Assembly (NCBI RefSeq): GCF_035975855.1
Contig: NZ_CP109055.1
Coordinates: 4,526,001 to 4,590,000 of the forward strand
DNA length: 64,000 nt
Direction of reading: 5' to 3'
Source of the DNA: Streptomyces sp. NBC_01304
Lineage (GTDB): Bacteria; Actinomycetota; Actinomycetes; Streptomycetales; Streptomycetaceae
The notes beneath the pieces were generated by a model that had not been told where the DNA came from, did not search any database, and worked only from the letters and a program-made list of their open reading frames with translations. Made by a program: the position numbers and the translations under genes. Position 1 is the stretch's first letter. Each line of letters opens with the position of its first letter. Positions 7,841-17,124 of this stretch are shown piece by piece.

Positions 7841-7893
7841 GTCCTCAAACGCCGGACGGGCTGGTACAACCAGCCCGTCCGGCGTTTGAGGAC
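7841..7893. terminator. Second copy of the dispersed CCGTCCGGCGTTTGAGGA palindrome
   Basis: Perfect 25-bp arms (7841-7865 and 7869-7893) surround a 3-nt loop. Outer CCCGCCCCTTCCCGAAA / TTTCGGGAAGGGGCGGGG arms (about 7794-7810 and 7957-7976) enclose the whole, with a further GGGGG-cggcag-CCCCC hairpin at 7926-7941. It fills the space between cdd and deoA and is the same element as at 978-1038. Confidence 0.75.
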
Positions 7894-7980
7894 GAGGCCG
7901 AAGGCCGTTATCCAGGCAGGGGTCCGGGGGCGGCAGCCCCCGAGTCGCCGTCAGGCTTTCGGGAAGGGGCGGGGCGGGGA

Positions 7981-8376
7981 TTACTTCAAATGGTCCGGGC
8001 CGAAAGCCTGAGGCAGCATCTCGGAGAGCGGGAGAACCCCGTCGGGGGTCTCCAACAACAGCTCGGCCCCGCCGAATTCGTACAGGAGCTGGCGGCAGCG
8101 GCCGCAAGGGACGAGGACGGCACCCGAGCCGTCCACGCACGTGAAGTGGGTCAGCCGGCCACCCCCGCCCGCCTGCAACGCGGAAACGAGCCCGCACTCG
8201 GCGCACAGCGACAGCCCGTACGACGCGTTCTCGACGTTGCAGCCGACGACCACCCGCCCGTCGTCCACCAGCGCGGCCACGCCGACCGGGAAGCCCGAAT
8301 AGGGGGCGTACGCCCGGGACATGGCGTCCCGGGCCGAAGCCCGCAGGGCTTCCCAGTCGACCGCGGCCTGCGTCAC
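7981..8376 (-). CDS. cdd: Cytidine deaminase
   Basis: A 131-residue zinc-dependent deaminase converting cytidine and deoxycytidine to uridine and deoxyuridine. The zinc site is complete: C-A-E-C near residue 53 and P-C-G-R-C near residue 90, plus the substrate motif (NVENASYGLSLCAE). It starts at GTG 8376, whose last two bases are the first two of the upstream permease stop (GTGA overlap), so it is translationally coupled to the transporter. This ties uptake directly to pyrimidine nucleoside salvage. Confidence 0.93.
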   Translation of the reverse strand: MTQAAVDWEALRASARDAMSRAYAPYSGFPVGVAALVDDGRVVVGCNVENASYGLSLCAECGLVSALQAGGGGRLTHFTCVDGSGAVLVPCGRCRQLLYEFGGAELLLETPDGVLPLSEMLPQAFGPDHLK

Positions 8377-9635
8377 TTGCCCTGGCCCTTCCGGTAGGGA
8401 ACGCCGTTCGCCTTGGGCATCCGCAGGTTCTGCGCGGCGAGCGCGAGGACCAGCAGCGTGGCGATGTACGGCGCGGCCCCGATGAACTGTTTCGGCACCT
8501 CGTCCACGGTCAGGTAGGTCACCCCGGCGGCGATACCGGCGACCAGGGCGAGCCCCGACTGGACGTACTTCTTCTTCGTGAACTGCCATACCGCGACGCC
8601 GAGCAGCAGGATCGCGAGGAGCAGGAACATCGCCATGACGTTCTCCGCGCCGCGCTCCTTGAGCGAGCCGGTGAAGCCGAAGAGCAGCGCGCCCATCGCG
8701 ATGCCCGCCGGACGCCAGTTGCCGAAGATCATCGCGGCGAGACCGATGTAGCCGAGGCCGACGGTCTGGCCCTCGCGGTAGAACGGGGCGGCCACCTCGG
8801 AGAGGAAGACACCGCCGAGGCCCGCGAGCGCGCCGGAGATGATGACGGCGACGTACTTGTAGAGGTACACGTTCACACCGAGCGACTCGGCCGCGATCGG
8901 GGCCTCGCCGCAGGAGCGCAGCCGCAGACCGAAGGCCGTACGCCACAGGATGAAGAAGCTGGCGACGAGCAGCACGATGGCCGCGACGGAGAGCCACGAG
9001 AGATCCGTGGTGAGACCGCCGAGGAAACCGGCCAGGTCGGAGACGAGGAACCAGTGTTTCTCGTTGAGTTTGACCAGTGCGTCGGACAGCCCTGGCACGG
9101 TCAGTGAGCCGAGCTCGTCGACCTGCGGGGACTGGGTCGAGCTGCCGCCCTCGAGCTTGCCGAAGGTCAGCTTGGACAGGAAGCGGGTCGCGCCGAGCGC
9201 CAGGATGTTGATGGCGACACCGGAGACGATGTGGTTCACGCCGAAGGTGACGGTGGCGATCGCGTGCAGCAGACCGCCGAGCATGCCGCCGATGATGCCG
9301 ACGATCACGCCGGTCCACGGGCCCCACTGATAGCCGGCCCAGGCGCCGAACCAGGTGCCGAGGATCATCATGCCCTCGAGGCCCAGGTTGACCACGCCCG
9401 CGCGCTCCGACCACAGGCCGCCGAGACCGGCGAGCAGGATCGGTACGGCGACGGAGATCGCGGCGCCGACCTGGCCGACGGAGGTGATGTCGTTGGTGCC
9501 GGTGAGGGAGCGGACGAGCGAGAACAGCACCAGGCCGCCGAGGCCGAAGTAGAGCAGACGGCGCCAGTCGAAGCCTGAAGTGCGGGCGGGCGGCGCGGCC
9601 TTGGGAGCCGCCGGGGCGGTGGTCGTGGCAGCCAT
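8373..9635 (-). CDS. Nucleoside ABC transporter permease 2 (BmpD/NupQ type)
   Basis: A 420-residue inner-membrane permease of the branched-chain/ribose type with about 9-10 predicted helices. It contains the conserved LWSERAGVVNLGLEGMM motif found in the second permease of BMP-dependent nucleoside (guanosine/adenosine) transporters. It starts at ATG 9635, sharing one base with the preceding permease stop (TAATG). The Ala/Pro-rich N-terminus is cytoplasmic. It forms a heterodimeric channel with the adjacent permease. Confidence 0.9.
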   Translation of the reverse strand: MAATTTAPAAPKAAPPARTSGFDWRRLLYFGLGGLVLFSLVRSLTGTNDITSVGQVGAAISVAVPILLAGLGGLWSERAGVVNLGLEGMMILGTWFGAWAGYQWGPWTGVIVGIIGGMLGGLLHAIATVTFGVNHIVSGVAINILALGATRFLSKLTFGKLEGGSSTQSPQVDELGSLTVPGLSDALVKLNEKHWFLVSDLAGFLGGLTTDLSWLSVAAIVLLVASFFILWRTAFGLRLRSCGEAPIAAESLGVNVYLYKYVAVIISGALAGLGGVFLSEVAAPFYREGQTVGLGYIGLAAMIFGNWRPAGIAMGALLFGFTGSLKERGAENVMAMFLLLAILLLGVAVWQFTKKKYVQSGLALVAGIAAGVTYLTVDEVPKQFIGAAPYIATLLVLALAAQNLRMPKANGVPYRKGQGK

Positions 9636-10782
9636 TACGCGGTCACCTTCTCAGCGGAGTTCTTCTTCGCAGCGGCCGCGAGCTCTGCGCCGACCTTCTG
9701 CTGCTGGCGCTTGAGGCCCCAGCGCTGCACGGACTCGTACGCGATGACCACGGCGAGGACGATGATGCCCTGCATGATCACGGAGATCTCGGACTCGTAG
9801 CCGTTGTCGTCGAGGGTGGTGGACGCCTTGTCGAGGAAGGCCCACAGGAACGCGCCGAAGGCCATGCCAAGGGGGTGGTTGCGGCCGAGCAGCGCGATGG
9901 CGATGCCGGTGAAGCCGTAACCGGCCGGGAAGTCCGACATGAAGGTGTGGGACTCGCCGAGCAGCGAGGGCATGCCGATCAGTCCGGCGAGCGCACCCGA
10001 GGCGAGCATCGCGATGAGGACCATCTTGCGGCCGCTGACACCGGAGGCGAGCGCGGCCGACTCGGAGGCGCCGGCCGCGCGCAGGTCGAAGCCGAAGCGG
10101 GTGCGGTTGAGCATCACCCAGTAGCCGACGCCGAGCAGGACGGCGATGACCAGGAAGCCGAAGACCTCGAAGTCGCCGTACGGAATGCCGGGGAACCAGG
10201 CGGACTCGGGCAGGTCGCCGGTGTTGAGGCCGTTGGCGCCCTTGGGCTGGTGGCCGAAGACGTCCTTCTGGATGAGGTAGCCGATGATCGCGGCGGCGAC
10301 CGAGTTCAGCATGATCGTGGCGATCACCTCGCTGACGCCGCGGGTGACCTTGAGCAGCGCCGCGACGCCCGCCCACAGCGCGCCGACCACGACGGCGGTG
10401 ACGATGACCGCGATCATCTTCACGACGCCGGGGGCCGGCAGGTTGAAGCCGACGATCGCGCCGACACAGGCACCGAGGCGGTACTGGCCCTCGACACCGA
10501 TGTTGAACAGGTTCATGCGGAAGCCGACGGCCACCGCGAGTGCCGCGAGGTAGTAAGTGACCGCCTGGTTGATCACCAGCACCTGTACGTCGGGCCACTC
10601 CGATACGTAACTCACCATCAGGGAGTACGGCTCGAAGGGGTTCTTGCCCGTGGCGAGCAGGATGACCGAGGTCAGCGCGACCGCGACGACCAGGGCGAGG
10701 ACCGGCGCGGCGAGCGCCAGGATCACCCGCTCCTTGGTGATTTCCCGCTTCATCGCCTTGGCTTCGACGGTGGCTTCTTGCT

Positions 10783-10786
<4 letters not shown>
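9635..10786 (-). CDS. Nucleoside ABC transporter permease 1 (BmpC/NupP type)
   Basis: A 383-residue inner-membrane protein with about 9 predicted helices. It contains the partner signature VGFRMNLFNIGVEGQYRLGA and the HPLGMAFGAFLWAFLD region typical of the first permease in nucleoside BMP transporters. The ATG at 10786 overlaps the ATPase stop codon (ATGA), so translation is coupled. The charged N-terminus (MKQEATVEAK) is cytoplasmic. Confidence 0.9.
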
Positions 10787-12435
<1,649 letters not shown>

Positions 12436-12564
12436 GGCGCACTCCCTCGGGGCGGGAAGGTAAGGAGGTGACAGGCGGTGAGGTGTCCGGAATGCAGTGC
12501 CCGAAAGGCGGTGCCCGGAAGCGACAGGAGGGTGGTGAAGGGAAGTTATCCTGTCATGAACATG

Positions 12565-12576
12565 CTACGCGCGTAG
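12565..12576. promoter_or_regulatory. Palindromic operator-like site CTACGCGCGTAG (copy B)
   Basis: A perfect 12-bp palindrome about 130 bp upstream of the transporter ATPase start, between that gene and the lipoprotein gene. It is identical to the site at 62-73. Confidence 0.55.
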
Positions 12577-12605
12577 AGTTTGCAAGAAAAGGGCCACGAT
12601 CAACA

Positions 12606-12645
12606 CAAGGCCCGGAGGAGCGCGGTGCAACTCCCCCGAGCCTTG
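12606..12645 (-). terminator. Imperfect hairpin after the BMP lipoprotein gene
   Basis: CAAGGC(c)CGG...GAG pairs with CTC...CCG(a)GCCTTG around a loop near 12621-12630. It follows the lipoprotein stop and precedes site B. It may attenuate read-through so that the lipoprotein is made in excess over the membrane parts. Confidence 0.45.
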
Positions 12646-12701
12646 CGACGTGAAGCGTGAACTACCGCATCGGAGCGACTACTTGGCGGTTGCCGCAGTC
12701 A

Positions 12702-13757
12702 CTACTTGGCGGGTTCCGTGGCGACCGTGATCTCGCCGGAGGCGATCTTCGCCTTGGCCTCGTCGACCGCCTTGATGACGTCGGTCATCTTGGCGAACTC
12801 CGGGTTCGACTTGGAGTAGCCGACGCCGTTCGCCTTCAGGTCGGAGGAGATGACGCCGGACTGCGGCTTGCCGTCCTCGACCGACTTGATGAAGTCGAAC
12901 ACCGAGCCCTCGACGTTCTTCAGCATCGAGGTGAGGATGACTTCCTTGAAGTCCTTGAGCGCCGGGATCTTGTACTGGTCCGAGTCGACGCCCAGGCCCC
13001 AGGAGTTGCCCTTGCCCTTGATGGCCTCGAAGGCGCCGCCGCCGGAGCCGCCGGCCGCCGGGTAGATGACGTCGGCCTTCTTGGAGAGCATGCCGCTCGC
13101 GACGCGCTTGCCGCCGGCCGGGTCCGCGAAGCCCTTGAAGTCGGGCATCTGGGTGATGTACTCGGTCAGCACGTTGACCTTGCCGCCCGAGGTGTCCTTG
13201 ACGCCCTGCTTGAAGCCGGCCTCGAACTTCTTGATCAGCGGGGTGTCCACACCGCCGATGAAGCCCACCGTGTCGGTCTTGGTCGTCTTGGCGGCGACCA
13301 CGCCCATCAGGTAGGAGCCCTGCTCCTCGGTGAAGACGAGGTTGGCGACGTTCTTCTGCTTCTTCTGCGCGTCGTCGACGACCGCGAAGCTGGTCTTCGG
13401 GTACTTCTTCGCGACCGTGTCGATGGCGGAGGCGTACGCGAAGCCGACACCGATGACCGGGTTGTAGCCCTGGCGGGCCATCTCGGTCAGGCGCTGCACC
13501 TTGTCGGCCTCGGACTCGCCGTCCTTGGGCTCCTTCTCGGAGCCGCTGATGCCGAACTCCTTCTTCGCCTTGTCGAAGCCGGCGGCGGCCGCGTCGTTGA
13601 ACGACTGGTCGCCACGGCCGCCGACGTCGTACGCGAGACCGACGCCCTTCTCCTTCGACGAGCCGCTGCCGCCCTTGTCGCTGCCACAGGCAGAGACGGA
13701 GAGGGCGAGAGCGGCGGTCGCCACGCCACTGATAGCGATCTTGGTCACCCGGCGCAC
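12702..13757 (-). CDS. BMP-family nucleoside-binding lipoprotein
   Basis: A 351-residue solute-binding lipoprotein. It has a signal peptide ending in the lipobox L-S-V-S-A-C (Cys about residue 24), then a Ser/Gly/Lys linker and the BMP (PnrA-like) two-lobe binding domain (LAYDVGGRGDQSFNDAAAAG near the start, VIYPAAGGSGGGAFEAIKGK later). It captures nucleosides outside the membrane and hands them to the permeases encoded downstream. The GTG at 13757 follows a GAAGGGG ribosome site. Operator-like copy C lies 57-68 bp upstream. Confidence 0.92.
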   Translation of the reverse strand: MRRVTKIAISGVATAALALSVSACGSDKGGSGSSKEKGVGLAYDVGGRGDQSFNDAAAAGFDKAKKEFGISGSEKEPKDGESEADKVQRLTEMARQGYNPVIGVGFAYASAIDTVAKKYPKTSFAVVDDAQKKQKNVANLVFTEEQGSYLMGVVAAKTTKTDTVGFIGGVDTPLIKKFEAGFKQGVKDTSGGKVNVLTEYITQMPDFKGFADPAGGKRVASGMLSKKADVIYPAAGGSGGGAFEAIKGKGNSWGLGVDSDQYKIPALKDFKEVILTSMLKNVEGSVFDFIKSVEDGKPQSGVISSDLKANGVGYSKSNPEFAKMTDVIKAVDEAKAKIASGEITVATEPAK

Positions 13758-13813
13758 GTGGGTACCCCTTCACTTAAGGAAGCGCCCCGACCGGGGCTGA
13801 CTTACCGGGAGCT

Positions 13814-13825
13814 TAACGCGCGTAG
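13814..13825. promoter_or_regulatory. Operator-like site TAACGCGCGTAG (copy C)
   Basis: It matches CTACGCGCGTAG at 10 of 12 positions, and on the minus strand reads ATCTACGCGCGTTA, sharing the ATCTACGCGCGT half with copy A. It lies in the promoter region of the BMP lipoprotein. Confidence 0.5.
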
Positions 13826-13958
13826 ATGTCGCGTAAAGAGGGGTTCAACACCTGTTATTCAATCGAAGCGTTTCGGACAGGTGTCGAACAGCGTCGTACC
13901 GGTAAACCTGCAGCTCAGAGTTTGTTCCTGGCTGAAACAAGACGCCTGGTGGCCATGT

Positions 13959-13985
13959 GAATCCCGGCACACCGGCGCCGGATTC
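13959..13985 (-). terminator. Hairpin at the 3' end of the M20 amidohydrolase gene
   Basis: GAATCCCGGC and GCCGGATTC arms (one bulged C) flank a short GC loop immediately after the amidohydrolase stop. A plausible terminator separating it from the lipoprotein promoter. Confidence 0.45.
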
Positions 13986-15261
13986 ATCCCCTTTGCTCCG
14001 CGTCGAGCAGTGCGGCCGCGGTGAAGAGCTCCACGCCCGCCGTGATGGCCGATTCATCCGCGTCGAAGTCCCCTTGGTGAAGATCTCGAACGGTACGTTC
14101 CCCCGGCGTGCGCACCCCGAGGCGGGCCATGGCGCCGGGCACGTGCTCCAGGTACCAGGAGAAGTCCTCCCCGCCCAGGCTCTGTTCGGTGTCCTCGACG
14201 GCGTACGTACCGCGGCGGATGACCATCGCGTCGTGCAGCAGCTCGGTGACGACGGGATCGTTCACGACGGGCGGCACCCCGCGCACGTACTCGACGACCG
14301 ACTTGGCCCGGTACATGTCGGCGACCTCCTGGATGGCGGCGCACACCACGTCGGGCGCCTCCCGCCAGGCCTCCAGGTCGAGGCAGCGCACCGTGCCGGA
14401 GAGCTCGGCGTGTTGCGGGATGACGTTGCACGCGTGGCCGGCCTCGATGCGTCCCCACGTCACGGCCAGACCGGAGCGGGCGTCGACCCGGCGGGCCACC
14501 AGCGCGGGGACCTCGCTGACGACCTTGGCGGCGGCGGTGACGAGGTCGGTGGTCAGGTGCGGCCGCGCGGTGTGCCCGCCGGGGCCGTCCAGGGAGACCT
14601 CAAGGCGGTCGCAGGCCGAGGTGATGGGCCCGTGCCTGAGCCCGATCCGGCCCGCGTCGACCTTCGGGTCGCAGTGCACGCCGATGATCCGGCCGACCCC
14701 GTCCAGCACCCTGGACTCGATGGCATCGGTGGCCCCGCCGGGCAGCACCTCCTCGGCCGGCTGGAAGATCAGCCTGACCGGACGCGGCAGCTGCCCCTTG
14801 CGCGCGAGCTCCGCGAGGACGAGGCCCGCCCCGAGGACGACCGTGGTGTGGACGTCGTGCCCGCAGGCGTGGGCGCGGTCCGGGACGGTCGAGCGGTACG
14901 GCGTGTCGACCTTGGTGTCCGGGATGGGCAGGGCGTCGATGTCCGCGCGCAGGGCGAGCATGGGGCGTACGCCGTCCCAACCCGGGCCTGCGGTGCCGTT
15001 GGCGCCTTCGGTGCCGATGTCGCACACGAGTCCCGTGCCGGTGTCGAGGACGCGGGGGGCGAGCCCGGCCCGCTCGAGCCGGGCCTTGAGCGCCGCGGTG
15101 GTCCGGAACTCCTGGTTCCCCAGCTCGGGGTGCATGTGCAAGTCACGCCGGAACGCGATGAGTTCGGCGCGCATCCCCTCGGGGAGCGCGCCGGGCAGGG
15201 CTGCGTCGGGCGCGGACTCGGTCTCTGAGGCCTCGGACTCGCGGGACTTGAGTTGGTTCAC
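13984..15261 (-). CDS. M20-family amidohydrolase (hippurate/IAA-amino acid hydrolase type)
   Basis: A 425-residue zinc metallopeptidase-fold enzyme hydrolysing N-acyl amino acid amide bonds, likely cytosolic. Family motifs are present: RRDLHMHPELGNQEF near residue 40, ACGHDVHTTVVLGAG (metal-binding Cys-Gly-His-Asp-x-His) near 133, FQPAEE near 165, and a dimerisation insert (DGPGGHTARPH). The start ATG 15261 gives a polar N-terminal extension of about 25 residues compared with typical members; an internal start such as the Met at residue 30 is possible. The substrate is unknown. It is divergent from the PG-binding gene. Confidence 0.87.
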   Translation of the reverse strand: MNQLKSRESEASETESAPDAALPGALPEGMRAELIAFRRDLHMHPELGNQEFRTTAALKARLERAGLAPRVLDTGTGLVCDIGTEGANGTAGPGWDGVRPMLALRADIDALPIPDTKVDTPYRSTVPDRAHACGHDVHTTVVLGAGLVLAELARKGQLPRPVRLIFQPAEEVLPGGATDAIESRVLDGVGRIIGVHCDPKVDAGRIGLRHGPITSACDRLEVSLDGPGGHTARPHLTTDLVTAAAKVVSEVPALVARRVDARSGLAVTWGRIEAGHACNVIPQHAELSGTVRCLDLEAWREAPDVVCAAIQEVADMYRAKSVVEYVRGVPPVVNDPVVTELLHDAMVIRRGTYAVEDTEQSLGGEDFSWYLEHVPGAMARLGVRTPGERTVRDLHQGDFDADESAITAGVELFTAAALLDAEQRG

Positions 15262-15740
15262 CCTGTGCAGGGTAGGGCGATGCAGGGGTCAACTAACCCT
15301 CGATCAACAAAAGTTCAGCCAGATTGGGGTAAGAAAGTGGGCCGTAGTGCGCATGGGCTACTGGTACGCCGGGTATGACCTTCTATTTATTCTCCAGCGC
15401 GACTCAAGGCAAGCCCGACCGGTGAGCACTCGGGCCTCGCTGGACGGTGGACGAGCTTCCCCTCAAAACCCTCCCCGCTTTCCTGCCACTGCAGTGCGCG
15501 GAATATGCCGTAGGAATCCCGCACTTCGGCTGAAAAGTCACCGTACGTACGGTGCCCGCGCGCCGGAAATCCCTGCGGCGTCGACTACGTACCCGCGAGG
15601 CACGGTTCACTTCGAGCCTGGCCGGATCGCGACGCAACCCCCGTACCGGGCCCTCGTACCGGCGATCACCCCACTGCTAGGCATTGCGCCGCCGGCACTC
15701 GACCGGCGCTGACCGCATACCCAGCTGGGGGGACACGCTC
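15262..15740. other. 479-bp non-coding divergent region
   Basis: I see no convincing gene here. The part near 15370-15400 is unusually AT-rich for this genome (CTATTTATTC), suggesting a promoter. A 16-bp perfect palindrome lies at 15539-15554. I looked for the conserved cores of the c-di-AMP (ydaO) riboswitch, which often precedes wall-protein genes, and do not see them. Confidence 0.4.
15539..15554. promoter_or_regulatory. Perfect 16-bp palindrome, candidate operator
   Basis: CACCGTACGTACGGTG is fully self-complementary and lies about 190 bp upstream of the peptidoglycan-binding gene. The shape fits a TetR- or GntR-like site, but no cognate regulator is adjacent. Confidence 0.3.
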
Positions 15741-16103
15741 ATGCTCAACCGTCGCAAGATCTTCACCGCCGTCGCCGCCGCCACCATGGTGGCCGGACTC
15801 TCGGCCGGCACCGCCGCGGCCGCCACCCCGACGGCCGGCCCGCAGGGGCCCGCGTACACGGCCGCCCGCAGCTGCGCCTACTACACCGGCACCACCCTCA
15901 CCGACCGCGGCGACAAGGGCCTGAGGGTCAAGGAGGTCCAGTGCCTGCTGCTCTCCTGGGGCTTCAACGTCGGCCCCGACGGAGTCGACGGCGACTTCGG
16001 CCCCAACACGGAGGGGGCCGTGCGGCAGTTCCAGGGCTGGTACGGGGGCCTGTCGGTGGACGGGCAGGTGGGGGTGAACACGTGGCGGGCGCTGCGTAGT
16101 TGA
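15741..16103 (+). CDS. Small secreted peptidoglycan-binding protein
   Basis: 120 residues. A signal peptide of about 30 residues ends in AAAA, followed by a short linker and one PG_binding_1 domain (DRGDKGLRVKEVQCLLLSWG ... VDGDFGPNTEGAVRQFQ ... VDGQVGVNTWRAL). Two Cys (in RSCAY and VQCLL) may form a disulfide. There is no catalytic domain, so it is a wall-binding or decoy protein. The ATG at 15741 follows GGGGGGAC. Confidence 0.85.
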   Translation: MLNRRKIFTAVAAATMVAGLSAGTAAAATPTAGPQGPAYTAARSCAYYTGTTLTDRGDKGLRVKEVQCLLLSWGFNVGPDGVDGDFGPNTEGAVRQFQGWYGGLSVDGQVGVNTWRALRS

Positions 16104-16119
16104 CCCTTCGCACGGAGAG

Positions 16120-16143
16120 CCCCGGCGTGCGTGCGCGCCGGGG
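16120..16143. terminator. Hairpin after the PG-binding gene
   Basis: CCCCGGCG (16120-16127) and CGCCGGGG (16136-16143) surround an 8-nt loop, 16 nt after the stop codon. Confidence 0.6.
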
Positions 16144-16426
16144 TTCGGCGCGGGGCGAGCGGGCAGCCGGCGGCGAGCGCGGGGCGCTGGACGGTGTACG
16201 TGGGGGAAAAGGGGCTCCAGGTGGGCCGATATGTCCTAAATGACGGCCCCTTTCCCCCCACTTGAGGTCGGGCGACCGCTTCGGGGGCCTTCGCTGAAGT
16301 CGCTCACTTCGAGGCAGTCGCCGCTGTCGCCGGCGTCTCGACCAGGCGGTCGCGCCCCCTACGCCGAGGGCCCCCTCGCCCCTCCGTGGCGCCGCGGTCG
16401 CCCGTGCGGCCCTGCGTGGCTCCTGA

Positions 16427-16444
16427 CCTCGAACGGGTGATCCC
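16427..16444 (+). repeat. Conserved Uma2 upstream element, copy 1
   Basis: CCTCGAACGGGTGATCCC occurs 80 bp upstream of Uma2 copy 2 and in the same orientation 78 bp upstream of Uma2 copy 3 (29272-29289). Similarity extends a few bases on each side. It is either a common regulatory site or the edge of a duplicated unit. Confidence 0.5.
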
Positions 16445-16506
16445 AGGCTGAAACGCCGTGGCGGCGGATACGCTCGTGAACAGTGGATCCCCGTAAGGAG
16501 GGTGCC

Positions 16507-17091
16507 GTGGCCGTCATGATGCACGAGACGTCTATCGCTGATGCTGCCGAACGCCTTTGGGACGAGCTTCCCGGGCACCGAGTGGAGATCCTCAATGGGA
16601 GCATTGTCGTGACGCCACCACCGGATGGTCCGCACCAGGAGACGTGTTCCGAGATCGACTTCGCGTTCCGTCAGGCCGGCGGTCGGGAGGCTGGCCTGAA
16701 GGCGCTCGCGGGCATCGGGCTGTGGCTGCCCACCGGGCCGGACGACTACGCCATCCCGGATCTGTCCATCGTTGACGGCGACTACAAGGACGCGCTGGTC
16801 GCGAAGAACTGCTATGCCCCGAACGTCTTCCGGCTGGTCCTGGAGATCACGTCCACCAACTGGTCGAACGACCTGATCATCAAGGTCGGTGTGTACGCGG
16901 CCGCAGGTATTCCGGCCTACCTCGTCGTAGACCGCAAGCACGATGTGGTGGTGCTGCACACCGACCCCGAGGCAGACGCGTACGCCACCTGCGTCACGTA
17001 CAAGCGCGGCAGCTCCGTGCCCCTGCCGGAGTCGGTGGGTGTCGCACTCGAGCTCTCCGTGGACCGCCTCCTGGACGGCGACGAGGACTGA
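16507..17091 (+). CDS. Uma2-family protein, copy 2
   Basis: A 194-residue Uma2 (DUF820) protein with a PD-(D/E)xK-like fold: RVEILNGSIVVTPPPDG, YAIPDLSIVDGDY (Asp), FRLVLEITSTNWSNDLIIK (E-x-T ... K) and YAAAGIPAYLVVD. The GTG at 16507 follows AAGGAGGG by about 5 nt; an upstream in-frame ATG at 16483 has no such site. It is closely similar along its whole length to the Uma2 gene at 28633, including the first residues (HETS...AAxRLW-ELPGHR), so the two are recent paralogues. No function is established. Confidence 0.82.
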   Translation: MAVMMHETSIADAAERLWDELPGHRVEILNGSIVVTPPPDGPHQETCSEIDFAFRQAGGREAGLKALAGIGLWLPTGPDDYAIPDLSIVDGDYKDALVAKNCYAPNVFRLVLEITSTNWSNDLIIKVGVYAAAGIPAYLVVDRKHDVVVLHTDPEADAYATCVTYKRGSSVPLPESVGVALELSVDRLLDGDED

Positions 17092-17124
17092 CGGTCGGCG
17101 GGCATCACGTCGGCTGGAAGACCG

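Larger units (their letters stand above)
16104..16506. other. 403-bp region between the PG-binding and Uma2 genes
   Basis: It begins with a GC hairpin (16120-16143) and otherwise holds no coding frame I can support. From 16427 it contains CCTCGAACGGGTGATCCC, which is repeated exactly upstream of the paralogous Uma2 gene at 28633 (29272-29289 on the minus strand), so the last 80 bp look like a shared promoter module. Confidence 0.45.

Noticed and set aside
12468..12653. Plus-strand 61-codon frame with a perfect TAAGGAGGTGA ribosome site
   Set aside because: It lies antisense to the ATPase leader, its codons lack the third-position GC bias of real genes here, and no recognisable domain is present. 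The ribosome-like tract is more interesting as its complement in the minus-strand leader.
15262..15740. Possible c-di-AMP (ydaO) riboswitch before the peptidoglycan-binding gene
   Set aside because: Such genes often carry one in Streptomyces, but I could not find the conserved core motifs of that riboswitch in this region.
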